A stretch of 64,000 nucleotides of DNA from Fratercula arctica (taxonomy: Eukaryota > Chordata > Aves > Charadriiformes > Alcidae). The notes below the pieces were generated by a model, which was not told where the DNA came from, ran no database searches, and saw only the letters and a list, made by a program, of their open reading frames with translations. The stretch is from contig CANTUZ010000001.1 of assembly GCA_947846985.1 (NCBI GenBank), forward strand, positions 109,571,757 to 109,635,756. The letters are read 5' to 3'. This document shows, piece after piece, positions 1-11,465 of the stretch (positions are counted from its first letter, which is position 1; each line of letters starts with the position of its first letter). The position numbers and the translations under genes are program-made.

Positions 1-2320
1 TATAGCTCTTGTTGCCTCATAATCTTTAATGCTTCCATCTTCAAATGGCTCTATTTCACTTCTGCAAGGCAGGCACTTATTTCTCCATTTTAAATATGGG
101 GAGCTGAGGTTAGATTTTAACATCCTTGATTCCCAGGAACAAAAACGAACAGCCTGGAGGGAAGAATTCCAGGTTAGATTATTTTAGCTTAAATACAAAC
201 AGAACAAATGAACAACATGGTAATGGGGATATGTCTTTGCCTCTTTCCATCCAGCAGGTGTCTTCAATGTGTTGAGCACAATTTTATCATGAGTTTAAAG
301 CTCCCAAAAATTCTCAGGAGTGAACAGAAACTGATTTTTCTCATAGGTCAGAGGTAGGCACTGGGCTGCTGGAAAAGAGAACAGAAAAAGCTGATGTGGG
401 ATGAAGAGAGGAAAGAGAGGGGCTCAGAGACTGAGTCCTGCTGGTGCCGTTTCTGCTGTGGGACCAGGGAGGAACCCTGGAGCCGGTGATCCAGTTGCTT
501 CAATGGGTTGCCTCCCTGCAGGCATGGATCCTCTGTCCTTCAGCTGTCGCTACTTGCTTGGCTCTAGGCGATAGGGCAGTACCCATTATGCTTCTCAATA
601 GTAGTTTTACTGGCCTAAGCATCTGCCTAATTTGCCTTTCCCACAGCTGGCTTGAACAGTTTAAAAGGGAAATTGTTTTGTGAATGCATCAGGATCTCAT
701 GGAAAAATTCCCATATTCATATAGCATCTCTGGGACAATTCCAGCCATTGTTTCAAGGCAACTTCATATTAGGAGATGTTTAATGTGTTTTAGCTCTTTT
801 TAATGTGATTTGGCAGCTGGACATAAGAACAGCAATCAGACAATGTGCCATCAACCAATACACTGCATGCCAGGGTTTGGAAATCTTGGCTGTGTGGCAC
901 CTTTTGTTTCACACTTCCACCTCATAGCTTTGGTGAGCTCAGCCTGGTCTGGTCCCTCTCACCCTCTGGATGGTACCACAGCCTCTACTTTCCAAGAAGA
1001 AGGGGCCAAGAGGACTTGGGTGTATTGGCCCTAGCTGGTGTCCCTGGGACCCTACGCTGTTACAGTTGAGCTCAGACCATGTGTTTCTGGGTTTACAAGC
1101 CCATAGCTCGATGTCCGCACAGGGAAAATGTAAGTATTCATATTGTCTCATGTAGTTAAAAGTGTGTCATGCAATTTACAGATAGTAATTTCTATTTGTT
1201 TTTTACTGGTATGGTGTCCAGCACTGTCTGGCTGCTATCTTTCCTACAATGGCAGATCAAAAGAGGGCTCAAGAGCCAGGTACTCAGCTAGGACAAATCA
1301 GCAGTGATGTGTTTACATCAGAGAAGAGTTACTGTTTTACTGTAGCTACAACATACCCCTTGAAAACGTTTGCTATTGTTAGTACCCATGTTGGTGACAA
1401 CAGGGTAGCTGTGCATTGTTATTCACACAGTTCCTGGCTTGCATTTATTATATCCTTTCCCCTTCCCACACCCTGCTCCTGCTGTTTGGCTGACATTATT
1501 TATACATCTCAGTAATGTTTTTCAACAAATCTGTCTTTCCCAGATTATAATTTAAATTTGCTCGAATTTTATGAGACCGACTTGGAAATGTTGAATAAAA
1601 TTCTGACTTGCAGCTCTGTCTAGACCTCTGCTAAACCTCCAGGGCATTGTGGATGACAAGTGACAGCTTTTAAGATGAACTTTTTCTGAAGTAGGTGTTA
1701 AATCCTCCTAAGGAAACCCTTATGAATCCAAAATGGTAATGTATTTCCTTAAACTGTTTGATCTAGAAGCTTTTCTGGGTTCCTGTTCTCTGCAGGAAAG
1801 GTTTTGCCTCACACGTATTTACGCTTTCATTTTTTGCTCATGTTTTCTTGCTTTTTTGACAGCAATAGCTTTGAAATGTGTGAAGATAACTAACTGCTCA
1901 GAGCTCTAACTACATACTCAGGGTCTAAAGTACATGTTATTTAAAAGTTTGCCTGTTTGCTGGAGAAGAGTGCTTTTTTCCCCTCTGACTTAATTAATTC
2001 TTCCAAGAAGCAGTGCAGGCAGAGCAGGAAGTCAGAGCCGGCTGAACTGCAGCTTAGGCTGTTTAATAATTTCAGCATGAGAATGCATGAAGCGTAAATG
2101 CCCCCTCGGTTTCACTGTTTTGTCTGTTATATTATCCCCAAAATATGTTATCCAAAGTAATTTTTCTGTAAACAATGAATAGACTGTTCTGTAACATCCT
2201 GTGCTGTAAAAGGCAGGTACAGTGGGGTGAATTCAGGCTCAGCAAAACTTTCTATGTCTCTCAAGAGCAAGAGAGTGCGGATCAGCTCAAGCTGGGCTGC
2301 TCTGCAGTGCCTGGAAAACT
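1..2320. other. Unique AT-rich sequence, no gene recognised
   Basis: Both strands are broken by frequent stops. The open frames between about 444 and 1515 are under 90 codons, overlap each other on both strands and show no recognisable domain. No repeat family was recognised. It is most likely intergenic or intronic. Confidence 0.6.
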
Positions 2321-2325
2321 TCTGT

Positions 2326-2354
2326 GGGGCGGGGTGGGGGGGGGAAGGGGGGGT
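2326..2354 (+). repeat. G-rich run with G-quadruplex potential
   Basis: Several runs of three or more G occur within 29 bases, separated only by C, T or AA. This meets the usual sequence rule for a G-quadruplex on the plus strand. Whether it folds, or has any role, cannot be told from sequence. Confidence 0.6.
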
Positions 2355-2389
2355 GTCCCTGCTTGCCTTGATGCTACCTGGGTGTGAGG

Positions 2390-2600
2390 CAGCGGCTCCC
2401 TAGAAGAAGCAGCAGGATGCTGATGTTCAAAACAAAGCAGTGGCGGCACAGCACGCTGCTGAACAAAGGGCACCCGCCTGCGCAGGGAAGAGCCCGAGTC
2501 TGATTCGTACTTGCTGGTGGATGACGCAGCCCCCCAGTTGCTCTATATTAATTAGCACTGCTCAGCTCTCCTTCTGAACAAGGCTAGGAAAAAAGCTAGT
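2390..2600. promoter_or_regulatory. Candidate regulatory block (GC-richer, motif-dense)
   Basis: This stretch is richer in GC and CpG than its surroundings. It contains ATGACGCAG at 2521, which is CRE/MAF-like, and TTAATTAG at 2548, a homeodomain core. There is no long open frame. An enhancer or an old promoter is possible; this is inference from motif density only, and conservation data would decide it. Confidence 0.25.
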
Positions 2601-2824
2601 GCTTTATATCCCCCCTGCCCTGTCCCCCAGACAACATGTTTCTTTTGAAAAGTTCAAGGGGTCCCTATGTTTTGCAGCAATACTCTGCTACGTTCAAGTT
2701 GCCTACCCTGTGTATGCGCAGCAGAAACTTGCTGGACTTCAGCTAGTAAAAATCTGTCAGGATTGTTTTTCCATTGCACATCCTTGAGGCTCTCACAGCT
2801 CACATATTTTCCAGGCAGGAATAA

Positions 2825-3030
2825 ATGCACACAAAAAGTGCGCACGCCGTATGAGTCTGATGCGTTCCGGATGTGTCAGGACTTCTGCACAAGCCACACA
2901 GGTGACAAGAGCGCGTGTAGCAAGTTGGATACGTTCTGGGTGTACTGGCTTTACTGTGCACACACAAATTGTCTCCACAGTGCAGGCAAAAACCGGATGA
3001 TCTGTCACAGATGAGTCATAGTTACTACAC
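2825..3030. repeat. Diverged tandem repeat, about 60-70 bp unit, ~3 copies
   Basis: Two adjacent segments (about 2855-2920 and 2921-2990) align with many matches around GATGCGTTCCGG versus GATACGTTCTGG, followed by a CACACA-rich end. A third, weaker copy with an ACCGGATGATCTG core follows at about 2994. Read on the minus strand, the first two copies both give the peptide HPERI, at a spacing of about 69 bp. The unit is CpG-containing, unlike the AT-rich flanks. It is either a degraded minisatellite or a fragment of a repeat family I do not recognise. Confidence 0.5.
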
Positions 3031-3099
3031 ATGCACTGCGGCGTTGAGATCTGGCTAGCTGTCAGCTCCCTCTGAGCTCGTGCTTCTGGGAACACCAGT

Positions 3100-4820
3100 C
3101 TAAATAGATGGATGGAAAGTGCTGCCAGGGGAGCAGAGGCTCAGGGCATGGGCTCAGAGGATTACCACAGCCATAGTAGGGACCAACAAAAATTCTCGGC
3201 TTCCTGAATTCTGGTTAAATATCCTACCCACTGGATTATCTTGTCAGGATACCTAATTTCACAGTCTTTTGTTGTGTATGCTAAAATATTCAGTTCAAAA
3301 GTAAATTAATGTGTATGGGGAAAAATGCCACATACTAAAGTTGTCATAAGAGAAATCAAGAGTCAGCAGCTCCTGTGTTCTGTGTGATAGGGGGTGATTA
3401 GATGGAACAGATGCCTTCACAAACCCTGCAAGGGACTCTTACCATGCTGAGCATAAAGGGAAAAACCCGAGAACTGGGTATGCTTTTAAAGAAAGTTTTG
3501 CTGTGCTTTTTTCTTATGCTACTGCTGGAAAAGTTAATAAGGAATTACCAGAAACTGCTATTTATGCTATTCAAATTCTGCAGTTAGGATACTGCCTATA
3601 GAAGATGCCTGACATGCAGGCACTGTAAGGACTCCCCCAGCCGCTGTAGGACCTAGTTAGCTAGGCTCTTCTCTGCATCTTGTGTATGTTCAGCCACCCT
3701 ATAGTGACATTATGATGACTCTGTCAGTCTATACGTCTGGTTTTGTGGCCTCTGCTCCTTTTTGTTCAGACACTCAGAGCTGAGGGCTACTGATTTGGGT
3801 AAACTGTTGTTTCATTAAACTGTGCTTCATAGTGCAGTTTCAAATCTACATTTGGAATTGCTTGGAAATGAAAGCAAAACCGTCCCTTCAGTTTAACATC
3901 TACTAATACTAAAATTAATACTGTAATTAAAACTTCATTCCTACATGAAGGCTACGTGGAGGCACGAACAGAGTGAGCTGTCCAGAGCTCACTGATTTTC
4001 TAGAAAGGAGATTATATATTCTACATGGCAGTACAAACAAAAGAAATTGATATATCAACCTCTGTTTAAATTACTTTTAAAACATAAGTGTTGAGGGGAT
4101 AAGGCATAGATGGAAATAGGCCCCTGCCTTAGAAATGGCCAACCCATCAGAATGCAGAATACTGAAAAGGTCATCCTGAAATGGCATAGGACTGTATTTC
4201 ATAAAATATAGGCATTACATTTCTGGAACCTCATTTGTGTGACAAAAACTGTGACAAGAACGGAGGTTGGCACAAAATCAATATACTCGGGCAGGGACTG
4301 TAATAAATAATAAAAATGAAGAACAGCATAAATTCTAACCAGTTTTCATTACACGTTAAAGCCGGTCTGATTTCCTATGTGATCTCTTGAAGCTGCATAA
4401 TTTCCAAAGAAACATGAGCAAAGGTATATTTTTCATTTTGGATGAAAGGTGCTAAGACAAATGTCAGAGAGAGGGAGAGCAGAGGATGTTCATCACCTTC
4501 ACTTGCACTTGAGTGTTACCAACAGAAGCCGAGGTGTGGAGGAAGGGGCAGGAGGCAGGTGAGGGCCCATCAAACCCCATCACAGCTGCAGTCCTCTGGG
4601 GAACCTCAGCTGTTTAGGTGTTGTTCAGTCCCGAGCAGTTTGTTTTACATAGGGCTGAGCAACTTCTCACCCATGAGCTGCTGCACCATAGCACAAAGCC
4701 CAGTTTCAACCGTCTCTTTGCAGAGGCAGCTTAACAAGCTGATCCTGACACCTTCATTTTCCAGTCAAATGTACTGGTAATATCAATCAACAAACATAAT
4801 CCCCTTGTGTTAATCTGTTG
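3100..4820. other. Unique sequence, nothing recognised
   Basis: AT-rich, with only short chance frames (61 codons at 3402, 112 codons at 4442 with no recognisable domain). No repeat signature was seen. Confidence 0.5.
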
Positions 4821-4824
4821 CTAT

Positions 4825-4877
4825 CCTCTGAACTATAATCTTTAAGGTCCCTTCCAACTCTAACCATTCTATGAAAC
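4825..4877 (+). mobile_element. CR1 LINE 3'-end stub
   Basis: About 50 bases match the extreme 3' end of CR1: the TCTTTAAGGTCCCTTCCAAC block followed by an ATTCTATG octamer. Only the tail survives, which is common for CR1 because reverse transcription usually stops early. It is more diverged than the copies at 15.2 and 36.0 kb. Confidence 0.75.
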
Positions 4878-4904
4878 ACCATGTCCTTCAATTTATGAAA
4901 ATTT

Positions 4905-5290
4905 CAGCGGCGCTGCTGCTGTGAAAGGATAAATCCATTAGTTGCGATTTTATCAACGCAAATGCGCACGAGCTCCGCTGCCTGGCTCAGCCTGTGGTGG
5001 CAATTGTCTTGCCGAGACCTCCTTGGGCAAGACAAGTGACTCAGCTCCCCTGGTCTCCCTCCCCCGGGGAGGCAGGGAAAATCGAGCCTGGTGCTCCACA
5101 ATACGTCTCCATTTAGATTGACAACTTCCCGTGACTGCGGGGTTAACCTTGTTATGACAGCACAGCTGCAGTTGCCATCTCTCCCCATCGCACATGATAG
5201 CACAGCCTTCCCAAAGTAATAGCAGCTCTTGGAATCACAAATTACAGCGAGTATTTCATCTCTTGTGTTGTTATTTAGCCCCAAATGACT
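4905..5290. promoter_or_regulatory. CpG-dense candidate conserved regulatory element
   Basis: Roughly 14 CpG dinucleotides fall within about 380 bases, while the surrounding AT-rich DNA has very few. Visible motifs include GTGACTCAG (AP-1-like, near 5036), a CCCCCGGGG palindrome near 5062 and a GGTTAACC core near 5141. The minus strand is open for 126 codons (4904-5284), but the peptide is unfamiliar and a second frame is open too, so coding is doubtful. An enhancer or a short CpG island is the likeliest reading; this is inference. Confidence 0.35.
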
Positions 5291-5299
5291 CTGACATCA

Positions 5300-8200
5300 G
5301 TTTCTGATGGTGCAGACGTGCTTTTTTCGGTTTTCTCCCAAATGAAAGGTTAGCAGGGGACAGCGCCTGTTATACTGGTTCTATTTTGTTATTTTATAGT
5401 GAAAAATATGAATGAGTGTCCACCTTCGTGTTCCTCTTTGGCAAGTGCTTTGTTACTTGAACACCATTTCCACCCTCCCACCAAGAGTAATAGTGCTCAG
5501 ATGCATCTGTATGTCACTGTACATCACATATATTTCTGCCTGGAAAAATTACATGCTATATTGAAATTGTGATTTTATTTGGTGTATTCAACTTTTTTTA
5601 TTATTATTAGCAGAAGATTTGGTTATATTTTTTGTAGAAAGACAATAATGTGGTAGAAAAACTGGTGGTATCTGTGGACAGTGTAGTTTTTATTACTGTC
5701 AAAATATTTCAGGTAGAGGGCATGTTTGGTTAGATACTCATTTCTCAAATTCCCCTTTAATATTTTGTTTCTATCACATTAAACACTTGTCAAACACAAC
5801 TCAGCATTGCAAGATTGGATCTCTGACCATTGATCTTTTTTTCCAAGTGTTAGCAGACCACCACATTCTTTCTTTACCTTCTGGATAACTCCCTAGATAA
5901 ATACACTTTCTGTGTAAACATCACTCTACCTTCTGGATAACTATTGTGTGGTGTTCATTACTGCCCAAATTTCTATGCTACAATTTTATGCACAAAAACA
6001 TGATAATATCTGAGTGCTTTAGAACTGGCTATTATTAGACAGAAATAAATTTTGTGAGTGGATATTTTTAGTGTTGACAAATGTAGAGTGCAGCATTATT
6101 AAATTTCTTCAGTTGCCCTCTGTGTCTCAGGAATGTGCCAAACCCAGTACAGCTTTTAATTGCTTCATTCTCTACTCAGTAATTTTCCTGCTGTTATTAG
6201 CACGGGCTGCTCAGCAATCACTCAGAGCCAAGGCGTTTGTCAGAGGTTTCCTTTGTGTAGTGCTTGTGTTCTGCCTCTCAGCGCTCTGTAACACAGTTCT
6301 GCACATGAATTTCTGCTCCGCGCCATCACTGGTTCCAACTGGCACTTGCAAGAACTCGGGGAAAATACATTTCTTCGTGAAGCAGGTCTTATAGCTATAA
6401 CTGGGCCATATTTCTCAGATGACTGTGCAAAAAGAGCTGAAAAGATTTGGAAGATCTGTTAACACATTGCAGATATATGATTTTAAATCACATGAGGAGG
6501 GAGAAAAGCAGGAAGGGGAATACCAGCATCAAGCACCTGCAGGCACTGCCCTGGGTTGGAGAATCCTGGCCTGTACAGTGTTATCCATTCTACAGGTATC
6601 TATCTTTTCATCTATCTCTCTCATATGGAGTTGTAATCTTTATAGCTATATAAAAGGCAGAGGGACATAAAATCCACCCAAATAAGGGCAAATAACAAAC
6701 TAGAATATTTTTATACAATATATCTTGGTTTCATCAAATTTCAAATAACTTTATTTATTAGAAGCTGCAAATCTGCACACTTTGCTGACATGAAGCCACG
6801 TAGGAACATAATGATTAAGTCTGATTTACAACTATATCCAAGCAACGGATGCACAGTGCTTGGACCAAATTCAAATTTTATTGCAAAGTACAAAGTTCAA
6901 AGGAAAATAAGACCAGTACTACATACCAAAGGGCACTGTTCTGGAAATTGTATTGAATCCAGAGTGTCATGGTCTTTGGGTTTTGCTGCAAGATGATTTC
7001 AGGACAGGGTGGACAATCAGCTGCGGAAGGGCATGGTTGTGTGTCTCTGAAGGCAGCTGTGAAGCAAGTAGCTTGGAAGTCAGTAGATTCATGTTAAAGG
7101 GAGTAAAGTTTGATTCCTTTCCTTGAGGCAACCAATCCAAGCCAAAACATAAATAAGAGAGCTTAGGCATTTTGGAGAGGTCCTTCAGAAATGCATATCA
7201 TAATAGCAATGTCTTCTCTAATTGATTGTGCAGTCTGAATCTTTGCCATTAAGTGCTTGGCAAAAGTATTACACTCTAGCTCTCCCTACTGGATTATTAT
7301 TACACAATTCCTGTATTTAATGGGTGAAATGTATCTCTGTGTTAAACAATTAAACAGATAATCCAAGCCTCTCACTGTATCTTATAGATGTTTCGTACTT
7401 TATGTGCATTGCAACAGATGGCTATGGCTTGTTTCTTTATTTTTCTAATTCTTCTTATTTTGTAATATATCAGAAAAAAGTATGCTTTTCTCCTGCTGCA
7501 GTTTATGAAGAGTCATTCTAGAACAAAAGAATATTTGTTTTGGCTGTATTCTCCAAAAGTACCCACGTGATTTTTAAGAACTTAAGGTAATTTTTCAAAA
7601 GTGAGTTAGGTTTTCAGAAGCCTGAACCTCTGTGGCTTTCACAGAAACTTAGTTGTCTGTGTTAAAAATGTTTTAGTTATGTTTAACTACATACTGTTCT
7701 AATGTAATTGATTTTTGAAAGCTAATGAAGAGACTAGTCTATACAGATTTTATGTTTCTGCCATACCCAGTTGTGGTTATCCACTTTTTCCAAGGGAAAA
7801 AGCAAGCAGAGATATTTTAGGTGAGTTAAAATATGCCTAGGTTCTCTCCCAGTATGACACCTACACATCAGGACTTAGCTAAGAGAAGGCAATCTCCATT
7901 GATAAAAATTTGATTAAAATAAGTTTACCCATGTCTTTTAATAAACTGCTCTTCGCTGGCAGCAAGATGACCTTTTTGGCTCATTATGCCAAAAAAGAGT
8001 GTATTTATACTTGTACCCACATGATGAGCTAATGATGGGCTTATAACATAAAGTTTCGTGTTTCTTCTGAGACATGACATCCACTGAGAAATTTTACAAA
8101 GAGTATAGTCATATACTGTGACTGTAAATGCAATAATTTGCTTTATCAAACAATCTAAGAGAACAAGTTTATTGTTTTTTCATTAATTGCTGCTTCACTG

Positions 8201-8480
8201 CAAAAATCTGTACAACAAAAGAAAACAGAATGCATTTCATGTACCTATGGTCCATACTAAACCTCACTGTAAGAACTGAGGTAATTTTATTATCACTATA
8301 AAATCCATGGGCCCGAATTCACCCAGACTAAATGAGATATACCTATCCCGCTAAATTTAAAGAAGGGCCGGAGACCAATCCTAATGTCTGAAAGCAAGAA
8401 GAACTGAAAGTCTAGAGTCCACAAGCATACGGCAAACTTGAACTGGGCAGTTTGTTGGTGAGGGCCAAAGCAAACTAAGG
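5300..8480. other. Unique AT-rich sequence, no gene recognised
   Basis: Stop-rich in all frames; the longest frame is 107 codons at 6071 with no recognisable domain. A 16-base motif (TACCTTCTGGATAACT) occurs twice, at 5875 and 5927, apparently a local duplication. No transposon ends were seen. Confidence 0.5.
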
Positions 8481-8481
8481 G

Positions 8482-8532
8482 AATAGGATAATGATTAAGT
8501 ATGTAGAGATCAGGAGACCAGTGTTCAGATGT
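8482..8532 (+). mobile_element. tRNA-derived SINE fossil (5' head)
   Basis: The string resembles the tRNA-related head of MIR/AmnSINE-type elements: an A-box-like AATGATTAAG, then CAGGAGACCAGTGTTCAGAT, which corresponds to the usual AGGAGACCTGGGTTCAAAT B-box region. It is diverged and lacks a recognisable SINE body, and a T22 run follows 20 bases later. Called by eye. Confidence 0.4.
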
Positions 8533-8551
8533 GCTTTTTAATCCTTTTACC

Positions 8552-8573
8552 TTTTTTTTTTTTTTTTTTTTTT
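8552..8573 (+). repeat. Poly-T run (22)
   Basis: An uninterrupted run of 22 T on the plus strand. It could be the poly-A end of a minus-strand retrocopy, but no source sequence is recognisable upstream on that strand. Confidence 0.9.
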
Positions 8574-8599
8574 AAAGCATGGTAGATATTCCCTAGGAT

Positions 8600-11390
8600 G
8601 CCTAGAAGATTAATCTTCTAAATCTACACCATTGGATAACATAGACCCTGATTCACGTCATGACTCCTTGTCTCCTTATTATACACAATGTAAGGCAGTT
8701 CAGTCCTGAGCTGTCTTTCACAGCAAATCAGCTAATTCCTTTTGAGAGGAAAATGTGATGCAGCTCTGGGAAATGGTCCTAGAACCACCCCTGTACCATA
8801 TGGATGCAACAGCAACAGGTTGGACTCCCTCAGCTCTCTGCACACCTCCAACGCAATTCCTGCAGTCTTTGCATCCTTACCTACTACTTTGTATCTTCAT
8901 GCTGCACCCAAAGCGCTTTTATTAAGCCCTACAGGGAATAATAATGCTATTCAGTGTAGACATGGACCTTTTACCCAAGGTAGACATGGTCCATCGTGGG
9001 GCAGGCATGGGTGTCTCTCTACCACTGCACATGGGGACCAAGAATCTTGCAGTGGAGTAGATGTTTCCAATGACATAAGTTTAACCATAGGAGATGTCAG
9101 GTACAAACTGAGATTTTAGGTGGGCTGAGTTTCTAAGCAGTCTGTTTCTCCGTGAGCAGAACAAGTTTAGGCACTTTAGTTTTGTGATGGAAGATACATT
9201 TCCTGAATATGGGCTAGTGTAAAATCCAGCTCCTACAGTAAATTTTCATTAAATTAATGTTTTTTCCAATATCTTTCAATTTTGACCTAAAAGCATTTTA
9301 GCAGTGACATTACTGAAAAATATCTTGGCCTATAAATCAGTCTGTACAGACACTCCAGTCCGTTCCCTTTTTTTTAATTTGTCTTGCCACTTTAAATGTC
9401 CATTAATTTTATTAACGTTTTGCCAACATACGATGTTTGCATAAGATAAATCAGTGGATTAGATCAAACAAAAAGAGATTTTTATTTGAGAGGTGTTTTT
9501 GAGAGGTGTTTGATGGTGCTAAAATATCGGGTTGAAGTATACACTCTTCATTTCAGAACTGCTTCTTCGTTGCCAGTGATTCAGAAGGGGTAGGATTTGC
9601 AATGGAGCTCAGCATGAGCTCCCAAAGCGGTGTATTGGCAAGAAGTGGTTAAGGTGGTATTAGCTGCCCAAGGAACTACAAGCATGGGAAACAACTGAGT
9701 TTTACCTCCACACCTGAAGAATATTAGCTTGACTCTATCTACCACAGGTTTGGTCCAATAGGACCAAGAGACTTAAAAGCTAGAGAAGATATAGAGAAAG
9801 GACAGAAAACAAAGCTAAGCGCTGAGTAAAAACTGTGATGTATTCTAAGAGAGACATATAGAACACAGCGTGTTTAATTTGTTGAAAATCAGGTTGGGAG
9901 GTTACTTCGATTACATTGATAATCTCTCCCAGTGGAAAAATGTCTAGGTACTAACTGCTCTATAATATAACGGAGAAAAACCAGAGCCAGTATGCAAACT
10001 AAAGCTGCGTGAATTCACATGAGAAATAACAGAGTTTTGATGCAAAGGTGATTAACAAGTGTAGTAAACCATGTGCATAAGTGATCAGTTTTCCTTTTTT
10101 GATGCCTTTATGTTAGTCTTTAATAAAATAACTACTTGGATTGAAGACATTCACCTTAGCAGAGCTCTGCATTAACATAGCTCTACTGCTTCTGAGACAA
10201 CTTGTTTCACAAGTGTATTGGTCGGTATAGAAATGCATCCAACCCAGTAATGCAATTAGTTGTGAGCCATAGTCATATGTTTGAAATAAAATCCAGCTTG
10301 AAGACGGAAGAGATGAGCAAATGTATAAAGCTATCTGTCAAGATGGGGAGCTGAAGTTTAAACGGGTGTGTAAATTTCTGCTTTTCCAAAATCTGTAACA
10401 CCTTTCAGCTAATCACATCCTTCTACTATCAGATGTACAGAAGAAAGAGTAAACATATCGGGGTATTACAAAAAGATCTTAGCTAGTACTTGATGCTGAG
10501 CTTGCACCTTCTTTTAGAAGAATTTTAAGGTCATTTCTAAACTGGCTGTTCTCAAATTGGGCAAGTCCCTGAGGATCCAGGAAAACTCCAACTGGTGTCT
10601 ACTCTTTCTTCATTCCCCCTTTCCCTCTCCTTTTTTGTTTCCTCAAAAATACTTTCCTCTCTGGCAGTCAAAGAGAGGAATATCACATTTAGTCTGACCC
10701 AATTAAGATAAAGAGACAGAAAGCAAGTGGGGCACAAAGGCTGCGACCTTAAGTGAGGGTTGCGCACTGTGCATGTGTAGGATTGGAGAGAAGAATACAA
10801 ACTTTATTGCAGAGAAAAAAAGACCCTGCCCTTCTGCTTCTGGTTGTTTTCTTTTCTAATTATGACTATGAGCTTCTAGATGAATGCGAAAAAAATAAAG
10901 CAGTATGTTGAGCTGGAAAAGAGCAAAAGTACCCCAACTTTCTAGTAATATCAAGAGCCACCTACAGAATTTATGGCTTATTGAATAGACCCCCTAAGCC
11001 TATATACATCTCATCTGACATAGAATTATGGTGTTTAAAAACAAAAGCGTACACCTGCAAGAAATTGATGAATGGAAGGACATATCCATGGAGTACTTTA
11101 TCAACTGCCTGCCAGTTTCAGTATAGCAACCAGTAAAATCTCACTCATTCTGACAAGGAAAGAATCATTAAAAATATATGCATCTGGTGGAGAAATTGGG
11201 CTAAAGATGGTCGACTAACGGCACCATATATCAGTAAGTGACCTGGCGTGGAAAAAGAAAAACCTGCAGAAAACATCCCTTTAAGAATATTTATAGGAAC
11301 CAAAAGAACTTTGTTATATCATCAGATTTGCCATAAACATGTCTTAAAAGCATTTTAGATAGCCTATTTAAAACCAAACAGTTAATGTAG
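8600..11390. other. Unique sequence, no gene recognised
   Basis: Only short frames occur (125 codons at 8742, 82 codons at 10552 minus), neither with a recognisable domain. Around 8960-9000 the sequence TAGACATGG occurs twice in a partly mirrored context, without a convincing element. Confidence 0.5.
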
Positions 11391-11397
11391 ACTTAAA

Positions 11398-11465
11398 TTG
11401 AAACAATATTGAAAAAAAATTGAAACAATATTGAAAAAAAATTGAAACAAAATTGAAACAAAATA
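11398..11465 (+). repeat. Short tandem repeat, 22-bp unit
   Basis: The unit TTGAAACAATATTGAAAAAA(AA) is repeated about twice, followed by two truncated TTGAAACAAAA copies. It is a local slippage-type minisatellite. Confidence 0.85.

Noticed and set aside
7060..7110. GCTTGGAAGTCAGTAGATTCATG as a MIR/SINE head
   Set aside because: Resembles the tRNA-related segment but lacks an A-box and any flanking SINE sequence.
8300..8350. GGGCCCGAATTCACCC as an end of an old DNA transposon
   Set aside because: No inverted partner or target-site duplication was found.
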